Shown: positions 21,022-33,114, counted from the first letter of the stretch. The stretch: 64,000 nt of DNA from Sorghum bicolor (GCF_000003195.3 NC_012873.2:4549894-4613893), one strand, 5' to 3'. Numbers and translations: made by a program. The notes: generated by a model from the sequence alone, not told the origin.

Positions 21022-21177
21022 TATTAGTTTGGGCCGAACAAGCACAGTTGGGCCAAGCCAATGGGCTTCTATCACTCATCAGCCATCACGCCTCTCACCA
21101 ATCACCGACGGCCAGATGCCCAGTTGCCGTTTCTGAAAAAAAAGCCCAGTTGCCCACCACCGTCCAGGCGTCCAGTC

Positions 21178-24100
21178 ATGTCCAGCGCCGCCGTCGACCT
21201 CCGCCTGGGCCAGCGCGTGCACGCCGCCGGCGACCCTCGCCGCGTAGGCACGGTGCGCTACCTGGGCCCCGTAGAGGGCCACGCCGGAGACTGGGTAGGC
21301 GTCGACTGGGACGATGGCGCCGGCGGCCGGCACGACGGCTCGCTCGCCGGCCGCCGATACTTTGTCGCCGCGGGAGAGTGCTCGGCCTCCTTCGCGCGCC
21401 CCACCGCGCTCAGCGGAGGGATCTCGCTCCCGGACGCGCTCCGCCTACGCTACCGCGTTCAGGACTTCACCAAGGAGGAGCAGGGTTAGTGGCTTAGTGC
21501 AGTGCGTGCCCACCGACGGCTCCTTGAATTTGCTGCCTTCACATTTCCTTTGATCCGGCGATGCTCACTTTCTTTCAGCAAAGGAGTAGAAATATTTGTG
21601 CAAACATCATCGCAATTTGTTGAGTTTCCTTCGTAATGACCCTGATTACATGCTCTGCTGAACTGTGTTCAGATGAGATGTATGTCTTCTCGACAAGCCA
21701 GAAGCGTGTCTCGGTTGAATTTGTTGGCACAGACAAAGTTCAGCAGAAGCTCAACAACTTCAATGAGTTGACCAGTGCATCCGTTTCGTACATGGGAGTG
21801 AGCTCAATTGGAGCGCCAAATGAACTAAAGAGTTTGGTTCCAAGTAAATACTGCCTTATGTTGTTTTTATTGCAAATAAGCCATAATGTGCGTAGCAATT
21901 GGCGCAGATGGTTCTGCTACAATTTGTTTCTTCAGGGACTTATGAAAGCCTAGGTTTCCATTTGTTCTGACAGCTGTTTTGCATGTTCCAGATCTCAGAC
22001 TTCTTGACTTAACTGGAAATCTATTCTCACAGTGGCAAGTAAGAATTCCCACAGAACGATTCTTGTTATTTCAATTGCTCTACTTACAATTGGTGTGGCT
22101 TTATATAACATCAAAGCAACAGAGAAACTGTGTTGGTGGTACTACCAAATGTTTGCAGCATATCCCCTGACCATCTTTGTTTAGCTGTTTGTTTATTTGT
22201 TTGTTTGCTGTGTGTCTGAACATTTTGGTTGCCTCTCAGGATATATCATCTCTTTGTCAAGCACTGGCATCCCTGGAAGTTCTTAATTTGACAAACAATA
22301 CCATGGAGAGTGATGTTGTAGAAACTCCAATGCTCGAGAATATCAGAATTCTTGTTCTCAACAACTGTGGTGTAACATGGGAACTGGTATACCCAATTGC
22401 TGTCACTTTGAAGTTTTTCTTGTTTGTTAGTCATTGCCAATCACACTGTGAGCTCATTTTAACTTCTTTGTAACAGGTTGAAAAGATTAAAATTTCCCTT
22501 TCATGTATCAGTGAACTCCACCTGATGTCAAACAGGCTCAATATGATCATGGTTAGTGTTTCTTCTTATACCGCAGCTTCCATGTGCATCCATATATTAG
22601 AGAACACATCTAGTTGTTTTTGGATCATTCTTCCCAATATTTCGAGTGCATGTTTTTCTTGCTTCATCAAGGTGTACATCAACATTACAAATTATGATTT
22701 TTTGTACATCTAACTGTATCTCGCTTTCTTATCTAGACCCCAGATGGAAAGTTTGTACAAGGTTTCAATACACTGTGGCTCCTAAATTTAGAAGATAATC
22801 ACATTGATTCATGGGATGAAATTGTGAAACTTTCTTACTTAAGAAGGTAAAGATGGAAATAACCATGTTTCCATCCTTAATTTGATTGATACTTCTGCAT
22901 TTGATTTGTGTACTGTGAATATTTATCATCTCTCTCCCTTGTTTCTCCAGTTTGGAACAACTCCATTTGAACAAAAACAGGTTAAAGCATGTGAAGTATC
23001 CATCTAATCTTTCACCAGATGGACCTCTTGATGATACAGCTGCTGTGCCATTTGAAAATTTGCAAGTTCTTTTGTTAGGTATATGCCTTCTGTCAGCGGG
23101 GGTAGTTTTTTGTTGCCTTTGCCATATAAAGAACCCAAGATTCGAGCATGATTCTGTTTAACTTTAGTATTGCACAAGTGCTTCCTGCTTTTCAAATGGA
23201 AGTGCTAATATTGATTTTTTTAAGTTCACCAGGATCTAATGACATAGACGACTTCTCTTCAGTGGATTCACTTAACCTGTTCCCAAGTTTAAGGGTGAGC
23301 TAGTTTCAGTGAATTACACACGTTTTTTGGAATCTTGTTGCTGATCTATAATACATTGGTATGACCATACTGATCTCTATTTTTTTGAAGGATGTCAGGC
23401 TTTCTGATAATCCTATAGCTGATCCTGCCAAGGGTGGTGCTCCTCGTTTTGTGCTTGTTGCTCGACTTGGGAAAGTTGGAATACTAAATGGCAGTGAGGT
23501 TTATGCCAATTCCCTTGATGTTTTTTTTAGAATGTACAATATGTTGTACAGATGTATGACATCCTTAATCCTTCTTGCCATGTCTAGATAAGCCCACGTG
23601 AACGGAGGGAATCTGAAATACGGTCAGTTGATCCTTTGTATCTGTAAATCATTCCAACTAGTATATGACCATATGAGGTTTCTTTGTGGTATGGCTAGTC
23701 ATTTAGGATATCAGATCTGTATTAATATTAATGGAAATTTAAAAATGTTTTCCCCCTATCTGAACTGCACAGTTTTCTTCTGGTTCTCTGAGGAAGTGCT
23801 ACTACATTCTTTCGGGCATTTTTTTAAAAATAAAAAAGACCCTTCAATTGCCTTTCTTGAAGTCACTGCAATGCTGATACAAGCAATGTCATTGTAGATA
23901 TGTCCGCCTTGTTATGGGAAAAATAGAATCAAATGACCTAGAAGAGATCAAACGGCTGCATCCTAGGTAAGTTTGTGACATTTATCTCATTCTTATTAGG
24001 TTTTTAAATTGTATATGCTGACACACCATGATCCAGAGAAGAAACAGTCCATTGATTTTGTGATATAATTCTTTTTAGGGGTGACCGGGTGGGCATTCAG

Positions 24101-25538
24101 TTTTTTTTGGTTTGGTTAATTTATCTTTTGGAAATTTTGGCTCCTGACACTCGAAAAACAAAGCAAATAAATTTTGGTTTCTGAAATTTATAAGACAACA
24201 ATAGTTCAGTGGAAATTCTTGGTTTCCACCGATTTCTTTCTCGAACAACACAGGAGAGCTGTGTGTCATTTCATTAAGAAAGGAAAAACTTGCAAAAAAT
24301 GGGCCTTGGGCCTTCATGTTGAAGTGGTATCGGCCTAGCTTTCTTCATCAGTTATGTTGCAAGAAACTACAGCTGAACCGAAAAGTCGAAAACTGAGGAT
24401 ATATGTTTCTTTTGCCTTCAATGTTTGGTGTGTTTTTGCCATCCCTAATCTGTTTCATAAATGATCAAGTTCAGTTATTGCGCTGAAGACCATCATTAGC
24501 CACGACATAACACATTCATTCAATATTCAATGGAATCAACATCAATGATGCTGTGTATCATGCTTATGCAGTGATTATCTCTAACCACGAGAACTGCAGC
24601 TGGCATGAATACCTATGGGATATGCAATGCAGAATAATTACTTCTGAGATGTACTTGATAGTTGCATCACTAGTGATAAGATTGTTAATGATACTTATAC
24701 ATGTAGAAAAAAAAACTTGATGCAGATTTGCTGAACTGAAGTCCTTTCATGGTATTGAAGATGAGAAGCCAACTTCAAGCACATCGGGGCCACAAAAGAT
24801 GGCTTCTGGTCTTATAAGTACTGATCTTGAACTTTAATCTTGATAAGATTTACACAGTTGATGGGCCACCTCAAAGAAATGGTTGTTTTTGTATGCTGCA
24901 TGCAGGTGTTACATTGAAATGTGTGGGGGCATCAATGGGTGAAAAGCAACCACTGACAAAGAAACTGCCTCCTACAACAACTGTGAGTAGTTGTTGGTAC
25001 TACATAGCTATCCTTATTTATCTGGTGGTTTGCGTTCTCTTGGGAGGTCCTAGTATATTTCAGTGCAATGATGGTGGGACATGATTTGCTGATTTTTATT
25101 CGAGCTATCTCTTAGCAATAATTGATATGTTAATTTGACTGCTGGTAACCAGTAAAAGTTCTGGTGCCTAGTAATTCAAAGACCTTTACTTGTTTCTTCC
25201 ATGTATCTAGATGAAATAACGTTTAGACTCCTATCTGTTACAGGTAGGGAAGTTGAAATCTTTGTGCGAAAGCTTCTTTAAACTGAAGGACATAAACGTG
25301 AGACTGTTTGTCGAAGAAGAGGTATGAATTGTAACTGCGTCGTGCACGATTATTGTCTCATATACCTATCGAAAAGATCTGGTCCTGTACCTTTCATGCA
25401 TTAAGTCGTGTATGATGACTGCTGCATTTACTGGAACAGCGATGCCCTCTACCACAACTTCTGGAGGAGGACACGGCCTCTCTGATGGAGCTTGGAATTG
25501 GCTCGGGCACAACCATTGTTGTGGACGAAGAGAGCTAG
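21178..25538 (+). CDS. TBCE: Tubulin-folding cofactor E (TBCE), 15 coding exons
   Basis: Exons: 21178-21484, 21673-21843, 21992-22038, 22240-22386, 22477-22551, 22737-22846, 22951-23078, 23233-23294, 23391-23498, 23588-23622, 23898-23966, 24726-24817, 24906-24982, 25244-25321, 25440-25538. They total 1605 nt (534 aa) with every junction in frame. The N-terminus is a CAP-Gly domain (GDWVGVDWDDG, then HDGSLAGRRYF). The middle is leucine-rich repeats (NLRLLDLTGNLF, LASLEVLNLTNN, ISELHLMSNRL, LWLLNLEDNHI, LEQLHLNKNRL). The C-terminus is ubiquitin-like and ends VDEES. With cofactors A-D it assembles alpha/beta-tubulin dimers in the cytoplasm; loss of the plant orthologue is embryo-defective. Length agrees with plant TBCE (about 530 aa). 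Confidence 0.95.
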
Positions 25539-26722
25539 CCAGTCGTCTTCAGAGACGTCGGCAACTATATGACTCAAACTACAGCTGTTATTAGTCTTTG
25601 AAGAGAAGAGAGCTGATGATGCTCTTCGTTGTCCATGTCCTGTATATTTCTCTCTGTGGAAATGTGCATTTGATGAATATTGTTGTGTGTTTGGGCTACA
25701 AAATGGATCAGCACTGTAACAATATTTTGACAACGGTTATTTGTTTTTGACAAGTTTTTTCTCCCTTCGCCAATGGTAATGAAGGGATGGGTAAGCCTAT
25801 GTCTTTTGTGATGCTCAATTTGTAAGGTTCCTTGATATGAAACCGGAACTTGCTATTTAGTTTCAAATCTTTAGCTTTGCAAGGTCTGACTTACTACTTT
25901 TAATGCTAACCAATGTATTAATGCTAACCAATGTATTTGTCGACAACGAGGTAAGTCCAGTCTCCGTGTTTCAGAAGTAATCTTCTCAATAACTATTGTC
26001 AAAAAATCTTCTCAATAACTGTTGCTTAATAATTAGAAAAAAATTTCGAAACCACTGATGAACAATACAAAGTCGCTATCGTACAAACACTGATTGTAAA
26101 GTTAGACGTGTCACCCGTTGGTTGTCATTGTCAAGCAAAGATGGCCGGTGTCAAAAGTCCAAAACCCTTTTTTTAATCTGTTTTTTTTATTAAAAACTTT
26201 TCCTGCAGCTGCAGGATTCAACGATTTGCACTCCACCTGACGTTGCTTTGCCCGCAACTTTTGCTTGTCACGACGGAGGCCCGCCAGATCCAGGTTCCTG
26301 GGCGACCTCCTCCATTCCGGCCCTCTCGTCCTTCCATCTCCGGCCCGTTCCTCGTCGGCGCACGAGCACCCAAGGTCCCCGGACTGCGTTCACCTCTGCT
26401 CTCCTTTTTCTTCTCCTGTTCGACAACTGTGGCGTCCGCCGCTGACGCCGTAAGCTAGGTGCCCAGGTCTTCGCCGGCGACGAGCACCCGCCACTCCACC
26501 AGGTATGCGCACCCCCTTCTCCTCCCTTCCTGCTATTTGTATTCGGATCTGAGACGATTTTACAAGTGTATTATTATGCCTACTAAACTAAGAATTCTGT
26601 GCAAAAATTATTGTTTGTGCATGTGTATACCCATGTCCTACTGTCCTGTACTGCTCCGCGCCCTGCCACTGCTCCCTTCAATCAACTCCGGTACCACCAG
26701 GGGATGCCCCGGGCTTAATTGA
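25539..26722. other. TBCE 3' flank and 5' region of the DUF2062 gene
   Basis: TBCE 3' untranslated sequence, then AT-rich spacer to about 26200. A GC-rich stretch at about 26240-26500 ends CCACTCCACCAG|GTATGC, a good splice donor. It is likely the 5' non-coding exon and leader intron of the next gene. Confidence 0.5.
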
Positions 26723-28344
26723 ATGGGCTCTCTTCTCACCAGGACTGGCGCATGGCTCCAGGCCAAGATTTTTGATCCCGTGCTGCAGGTCATCAGAAGG
26801 TAGGGAGGGACCCTCACTCTTTCCCCATCTGCTGCACTGCACTTCTTCAGCCTAATCGCTTCATTTCAGTAATAATAATAAATAGCTAATGCGTCCTACG
26901 GACGAGCATTTCAAACCAAGATTTTGGCATTCCGCTTGGCAGTACCTTGGTTCTTTGCACGCATGTCTTCTCCATCTGCATCTTGACTCTTGAGGTTGTT
27001 GACAACCTTCTGTTGAAATGGCGTGCAGGGGAGCAGAACCCAAGGAACTGGCCTTCTCTGCTGCCCTTGGTGTCACGATTGGGATCTTTCCAATATGTGG
27101 TAAGGAGCTCCCTAGCATATGCACTTCATTGTGTTCTTATCATGCATCTAAAGCATGACCCATCTTTTCTCAAAAAGAAAACCCCCCTTTTTTTTTGCTC
27201 TGGCAACCTATAAGTACGGCATAGATTAAATTGAGTCTAAAAGCTTCTCAAATTTCAACGGTAGTCATGCTTAATCACCAATCCTGCATTATATCTATGT
27301 AGCTGTGTAATGAGTAACAGTAACAATTATATGAATTGGCGATCCAGCCATATGTTCCTCAAAGCATCATCACTTATCCTTGAAGCATTTTGTGATTCCA
27401 GGGACCACTGTTATTCTTGGCGCTGTTGCTGTAGCAATGTTGGGAAGTCGTTGCAATGCTGTTACTGTTATGGTTCTAAATTTGGCCGCCACTCCAATTG
27501 AGCTAAGGTATGCACAGTCAAATCTCCTGTGGCCAAAGCCATACCTGATTGGCTATGAAGGTCTCAAATCTCTGAGGTCATTGCATAGACCACGCTTGTA
27601 GTAGTATGCTAGTGGCTGCTTCAAGAAACAATCTTCAATAATTGTATGTGCATGTCACACTGCTGATATCAGTTATTATTGCCATGATTATGGGTGTGAC
27701 GATTTTGCAGGCTCTATTGAGTCTTAACTGAATATATCATCAAATTCTGCCCTGTGCCAATGATCTGCTTCATTCTGCTTTACAATTCAACTGAGACATG
27801 CTTTTCACATGAATGACCAAACTAAACATCAGTGGTGTAGGCTTCTAATCCATCATGTTTTCAATTCATTTGAAGCTACCTGATGAGTTTCCAGTTCACC
27901 AAATTCTTTCTTTCTGGTTTCAATATGTTTGGCTCTGCTAATTGCTTATCCCTTTTTCTGCAGCTTGATCATCCCTTTCTTGCGCTTGGGGGAAACCATC
28001 ACTGGCAGTGGCCACTTCGCCTTGACGGCCGACGCATTGAAGAATGTCCTCACTGGTCATGCCTCAAAGGATGTGCTACTGAGCATCGTCCGTGCGGTTA
28101 GTGAACAGCCTTTCCGCAATTAGTTCTGCTTATTCATAGGATAGGAGCACTATTTTACTCTTGCTTCGCTGCGACATTGACATAAGACTACTGCTATTGT
28201 CGACAACAGATGCTGGGTTGGCTCGTTGCTGCACCATTTGTACTGGCCGTGCTATACGTTATTTCGTTCCCTTGTTTCAAGGTTCTGGTCAACAGGTTTG
28301 GCGGCATTCCTTCGAGCCCCAGGACCCCAATCAAGGCGGTGTAG
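26723..28344 (+). CDS. DUF2062 membrane protein, five coding exons
   Basis: Exons 26723-26799, 27029-27099, 27402-27507, 27964-28096 and 28210-28344 total 522 nt (173 aa), all in frame. The start MGSLLTRTGAWLQAKIFDPV is the first ATG after a probable leader intron. The body has the DUF2062 character: RRGAEPKELAFSAALGVTIG and FPICGTTVILGAVAVAM, then hydrophobic helices, VLNLAATPIELSLIIPFLRL, and a last membrane helix MLGWLVAAPFVLAVLYVISF. Plant members are small organelle- or membrane-associated proteins of unknown function; related bacterial proteins are inner-membrane proteins. Confidence 0.88.
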
Positions 28345-28750
28345 CTAGTGTGGCATGCTGAATGCTCCTGAAATTGTGTACACCAAATTCTTTGTGATGC
28401 CGTCGGGTTGAGATGGGTTCCAGCATCATGTTGCTCGGCCATCCCAGGCACTGGCGAATAAATACGACTTGAGAGGCATGTGTCCTCTGTAATTCTGTAT
28501 GCTGACTTGATAATCATATAGTGGGATGTGTATTTATGAATTTATTTACAGTCTTCAAATAAAGCTACGAAGTACAAAGGGCACGGACCACTGTGCCGGC
28601 CTTCCCATTGTACGGCATGGGCTGTGTTCAGCTAAATTTTCGGTGGGCACTGTACATGCGTGTAGGAATTCAGAGGCAGCTGTTTGAAATTTAAATCATA
28701 TGTTTTCAGTGGCCAGGTAACCTATTGCTTAAGAATCCTATTAAAATGTA

Positions 28751-28889
28751 CTCTCTTTGTTTCAAATTATAAGATGTTTTAACTTATATATATTGCTTTT
28801 ATTATATACCTAGACATAGTGTATGTCTAAGTGCATTGTAAAAACTATATATATAGAAAAACCAAAATATCTTATAATTTGGAATGGAG
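28751..28889. mobile_element. Stowaway-like MITE, 139 bp, TSD TA
   Basis: TA on both sides. CTCTCTTTGTTTCAAATTATAAG at the left pairs with CTTATAATTTGGAATGGAG at the right. Confidence 0.85.
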
Positions 28890-29189
28890 TATGTTATATT
28901 CATGAATACACATTTAAGTTATTTAAAGTGCTCATTTTAGTTCATTAAAAATAATATAGAAATCTATATCTCTTATAATTCTAAACCCCACTAAAAGTCA
29001 ATCTTGCATGCATGCCATCTATGTCAGCAGGCCACTAGCGCATGTAGTTATAACACATATCTATTTATGCAAGTTATCTACATTAGCAAGCCGGTCATCT
29101 ATCATGTCAACATGCCACACAATTCACTAAAACTAAGAAAATACCCTGTGCATTGCTGCGGGAATGCGGTGGATTACATGGTATGATGA

Positions 29190-29420
29190 CGTGAACAAAC
29201 AAAATACTTATATGTCTTGTTGACGTGGACATTACAATTATATGACTAGTGGATTTTAGTTGTGTGTAATAGTGCATTGCTTAGTTGAACAGCTTGCATG
29301 TTGAGATAAATATAATACTTGCTGACGTGAACACTGCAATTGCATGGCCTATTGGATTTTAATTATGTGTGATAGTGGGTTGCTTAGGTGGACAGCTTGC
29401 ATTTTGAGAGAAATATGTAG
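29190..29420. repeat. Direct tandem repeat, about 118-bp unit, two copies
   Basis: Two successive units share TTGACGTGGACAT/CTGACGTGAACACT, GCAATT..ATG, GTGGATTTTA, GTGTGTAATAGTG, TTGCTTAG and ACAGCTTGCAT. They lie about 0.5-0.7 kb upstream of the broken DEFL gene. Confidence 0.65.
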
Positions 29421-29559
29421 TGGGGTTTAGCTTTATAGAAGTATAAGATTTATTCGTGATCCCTGCAGTGCATATAAATAGCATAAAGTGATATATATTA
29501 TATAAAGAGAAGGGAAATTATTTTCTACTTCCAGGGAGTAGTTGACAAAGTGTATATAT

Positions 29560-29766
29560 AGAGAGAGAGATGATAGAGATAAAGAAACAGAGAAGATATT
29601 TTTTTTAGATATTGAAACAAGGTTCTACCCTCTACTCCACCAAAATAGAGTACACAGAGAGGAGATAGAGATACAGAGGTAAAGAATCAGTGAAGGGATA
29701 GAGATAGAGATACATAGAGATAATAAAGATAAAGAAGTAGAGAAGAGATAGAAATTGAGATAGAGT
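29560..29766 (+). repeat. Purine-strand (GAGATA)n-rich tract upstream of DEFL gene 4
   Basis: Nearly uninterrupted A/G sequence made of GAGATAGAGATA-like units, about 140 bp before the broken DEFL gene. Confidence 0.7.
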
Positions 29767-29820
29767 GCATAACATAAAATTTATTTGATGCGTGGCGTTG
29801 AATGGATGCACTCTGGACTC

Positions 29821-29828
29821 TATAAATA
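29821..29828 (+). promoter_or_regulatory. TATA box of DEFL gene 4
   Basis: TATAAATA, 80 bp before the ATG at 29901: the clearest core promoter in the DEFL group. Confidence 0.65.
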
Positions 29829-29900
29829 GGCACAAAGTGCTCTTTGCTTCTCCTTCTCACCCAACAATTCAACAAAGCAACTCTTCAATTCAACTCAGCC

Positions 29901-30319
29901 ATGAAGGGCGAGATTGCAGCAACAGCCATCATGGTCTTGCTCCTCCTGACCTTGGGTGATGAGTGACTCCATCCAAACTCCATGGCATGCAAGCGATAGG
30001 CATCTACTACCTGTAGGCTGTAGATCATTCATGAGTTATTAGATGCACTTGCAAACATGATATCTATACGTATTAATACTATGTTTGATTGGTTGTATAG
30101 ATAATCGAATTTGATTGTGCATACGACGTCCAGGTGCTGAGGCCGACCAGTGCTTCACGCCTAGCAAGACCTTTGTAGCGTGGTGTGAGTTCAGCCCGGA
30201 TTGCGTCAGAGTATGCATATATACGCGAGGGCAGTACCGGCGGATTCTGCAAGCTCGGGGTTTGCATGTGCACTAGGGGTAAAGCCCCACAGGTGTCAGT
30301 AGCTGGCCATAGTAGTTGA
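29901..30319 (+). pseudogene. Defensin-like gene 4 with a frameshift in exon 2
   Basis: Exon 1 is 29901-29955 (signal peptide MKGEIAATAIMVLLLLTL), with GT at 29956 and the acceptor CAG before 30134. Exon 2 opens GAEADQC and keeps four cysteines including CVRVC. The frame that follows runs through Arg/Gln-rich codons to TAG at 30274-30276 with no further cysteine. The rest of a defensin-like domain (GGFC, then VCMC) is visible in a neighbouring frame from about 30230 and ends at TGA 30317-30319. A single-base shift near 30212-30222 explains this. Even ignoring the shift, the eighth cysteine is absent. It may be a pseudogene, an allele, or a truncated peptide; the intact promoter suggests recent loss. 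Confidence 0.72.
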
Positions 30320-31089
30320 GAGCTGTGCGATGGAACTACTCTCTTGTGCATGCCAAACTCTAGAAGAGTTGACATGAATAATGATAAAATGGTTTTGCCA
30401 TGCTAGCTCTGGACTATTGACTAATATATGTTAAATGATTTTATTACTTTATTATATGATGAGTGAATATCGGTTGTGTTTGTTCTTAGCGAATCTGTTT
30501 GATAAGGTTATTTGTTGATTCAATTCTACCAACGGAGCGACACGGAGCATAAACATTCGATAGAACGAAGGAAACTCATGCACGGATTAACAGTGCGATG
30601 AGGCTTAGGCGCTTAGCACTACTATAAAAATAAAAATTTTGTAGCAACATTTTACTACCGGTTCACCCAAAGCCGCTTGTGCTTCACTACTAGAGTACTA
30701 GTACATAGCACAAATCCCTGGTGATCCGGTTTTACTGCCAGATCCATAAGACTAGGGATATACAGAGGTAATTTCTATTGAACACTATTATATATGGTAA
30801 AAGCCTAAAAGAATCAGTCATCTTGTGACAGAGGCATGTGTTAGCAATGTTGTCGCATAACCATTGGCCAGTTTCTAAAAAATACTTAAAATTTTTTAAA
30901 ATTTCTTATCACATCGAATCTTGCGGCGCATATATAAAGCATTAAATATAGACGAAAACAAAAACTAATTGTACAGTTTGCCTGTAAATCGCGAGATGAA
31001 TCTTTTAAGCCTAATTAGTTCATAATTAAACAATAATGCCCTGTCAGCGGATTTATTTTGGAAACAGTGCATTGAAACGGGCTACTGAG
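30320..31089. other. Intergenic DNA with MITE fragments
   Basis: 30865-31030 is the internal part of a GGCCTTGTTTAG-family MITE (ACATCGAATCTTGCGG to CATAATT) with both ends lost. It is fused to the last 60 bp of a family C MITE (about 31030-31088). A segment near 30640-30780 has palindromic CACTACTA and GGTTCACC phrases but no clear element. Confidence 0.5.
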
Positions 31090-31496
31090 ACTGGCCTATG
31101 CATGTTTCATAAGAGTGGCATGCACATTAAATAGGGTGCCACATAAGCAAAATTGGTGACTTGACAGAATTATTAAGGTTAGTCTCAATGCACAGTTTTA
31201 TGACACAGTTACCAAGACTAGTTAATAAACTAGGTAACCGAGCCACAAGAGTTTCATGGGGATGAAACTCCTCTCTCATCTGATGAAACTTCTTCATTTA
31301 ATAACTCTGCCAAGTCAGCAATTTTGCTTATGTAGCACCCTATTTAATGTGCATGACACTCTCATGAAACATGCATTGAGACTGACCTAAATGACGTAGT
31401 TTCAGAGAAGTTTTATCCCTATAAAACTCATATGGCTCGGTTACTTAGTTTATAATCTTGATAACTGTGTTATGAAACTATGTATTGAGACTGGCA
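31090..31496. mobile_element. MITE, family D, interrupted by an inverted copy of itself
   Basis: The left half at 31090-31176 (GCATGTTTCATAAGAGTGGC onward) and the right half at 31388-31496 (to GTATTGAGACTGGC) belong to one element. It is split by another member at 31177-31387 in the opposite orientation. The left outer terminus is missing or fused to the family C fragment before it. Confidence 0.7.
31177..31387. mobile_element. Nested MITE, family D, 211 bp, TSD TAA
   Basis: GGTTAGTCTCAATGCA at the left and TGCATTGAGACTGACC at the right are inverted repeats. TAA at 31174-31176 and 31388-31390 is the target duplication. It lies inverted inside the element at 31090-31496, so the four half-elements form interleaved inverted repeats. 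Confidence 0.85.
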
Positions 31497-32214
31497 TTAT
31501 AGTGCCTTGTCATGCATATAGCGTGGCCCGAGGGTTTAGTTTTAAAAAAATCCGTGTTAAAATTAAAATTAATAAAAAAAGTTAAAAAAATTCGCGGTCC
31601 GTACACCATTCATGGCTATTATCAGGGCACTCACAATGCAGACTCTATCATAGAGTCTAAAGTTATTTATTACCTCGAACAATGTGGACTTGGAGTCTAA
31701 ATAAGACTTGGAGTCTTATTTTTTCTACATCTTTCTTCAATAAATATGCTGTCACATCAGCAAAATATCATAAATAATATGTAATTAAATGTCTTGGACT
31801 CTGTGATGGAGTCTTGCATTGCGAGTGCCCTCAGTCCAATCCAAGAGCCTCCATTAACCTCACGAGTGTCGAGTCACGTACCAACTCCCAAGGCACTCCA
31901 ACAGTCCAACTCCGATCTTTTGCCCAACCCGCCGGTGCGGTGCGTGGGAGGCGAGGCGTCATGCATGCAATAGTGCGTTGACGACGCTTCGACCGCAATC
32001 TGCGCCGCGTTCGCTGCTCTGCTCTGCTGCTCACCGGTGAAGGTGCGGCGGTGCCGTTGCATGCATGCATGCAGCATCCGTTCCAAAGGTGCCTATTAAA
32101 CCGGCCTCCTTCGCCCTCCAACTCCAAAGGAGTCTAGCTCCCAATCGCTCGCTCTCCTTCCAGTCACAGTCAGAAGCATAGCATTCGGCCGGCGTGGACG
32201 ACGACGACGGCAAC
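31497..32214. other. Upstream region of the 32.2-kb gene
   Basis: A small MITE-like element at about 31624-31830 has inverted ends (AGGGCACTCACAATGCAGACTC and GTCTTGCATTGCGAGTGCCCT). The GC-rich promoter/leader follows, with TATTAAA near 32093 and (GCAT)n runs near 32057-32075. Confidence 0.55.
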
Positions 32215-33114
32215 ATGCAGCAGCCAGGCAGCGGCGGCAGCGCCCACCCCTCCTCCTCCCTGCCGGAAGCGGCGGCGCTCGACGTCCCTGGCCGCCCGGA
32301 CTTCGTCACGGTGATCGAGCCCCGCGAAGATCGCCCCATCCCCGCGACCGCGGTCCGCGCCGTCACCCCAGAGCGCGAGCGCCGCACCACCCGCCCAGAG
32401 TCCGTCAGGGTGTACGTCCACCGCGCCCGCCGCCCCAACCCAGACAGGCCGAGCCTCGGCCGACGCATCGCCTACGCGTACATCACCCCGGCCGCCGGCG
32501 GCGCCGCGGCGTCGTGCAAGGCGGACCCAGGGCCCTTCATCCGCCGCGCGATACGCGCCGCCGTCCCGCGCGAGCGCTTCGAGCTCCAGGGGCCTGGCGG
32601 CCACGGCTCCGACCGGACGGTGATCTTCTGCTCGCCCGAGGACCGGGAGGCGGCCATGGAGAAGCAGCCCTTCTTCGCGCTGGACGACGGCGGCGCCGCC
32701 GGCGCCGCCTCGTCGGTGCGGCTGGTGCGCGAGGGGGAGACCAGCAACGTGCGCCGCTTCCGGATGGACTCCCTGGCGCACGTCGCGCTGCTCAACTATC
32801 CCAAGGAGCAGCGGAACGAGGAGGACATCCGGAGGAACTGCAGCGGCTTCGGGTACCTGCTGGAGGTCGACCCCGGCTGCTACGACGACGACGCGCCCGA
32901 CCTCTCCCCGGTCCGCGTCGTCCTCAGCATGGAGCACCACCGGGAGATCCCGCGCGAGGTGCGGATCAGGTACGGCTACGATTTCAGCTTCCGCAACGTC
33001 GTGCCGGTGCAGATCCTCAGGCTTTGGGACAGGTCGCTGTCCACCGACACCGACGGCAAGTACGTGCCCATGTACCCCGCCGCGGCGGGGGCGCCGGCGG
33101 CGGCTGGCACTTAG
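32215..33114 (+). CDS. Uncharacterised intronless protein, 299 aa
   Basis: ATG 32215 is the first ATG in a frame open from 32194. No intron is needed and GC-rich codon use is strong. The N-terminal third is Ala/Pro/Arg-rich and probably disordered. From about residue 65 there is a folded-looking region with alternating beta/alpha character (VRVYVHRARR, then AVPRERFELQGPG, DRTVIFCSPEDREAAM, FRMDSLAHVALLNYPKEQRN, VRVVLSMEHHREIPREVRIR, YDFSFRNVVPVQILRLWDRS). It resembles a family of grass-specific hypothetical proteins I know only as uncharacterised, so I assign no function. No signal peptide or membrane helix. A Copia element begins 45 bp after the stop codon. Confidence 0.7.
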   Translation: MQQPGSGGSAHPSSSLPEAAALDVPGRPDFVTVIEPREDRPIPATAVRAVTPERERRTTRPESVRVYVHRARRPNPDRPSLGRRIAYAYITPAAGGAAASCKADPGPFIRRAIRAAVPRERFELQGPGGHGSDRTVIFCSPEDREAAMEKQPFFALDDGGAAGAASSVRLVREGETSNVRRFRMDSLAHVALLNYPKEQRNEEDIRRNCSGFGYLLEVDPGCYDDDAPDLSPVRVVLSMEHHREIPREVRIRYGYDFSFRNVVPVQILRLWDRSLSTDTDGKYVPMYPAAAGAPAAAGT

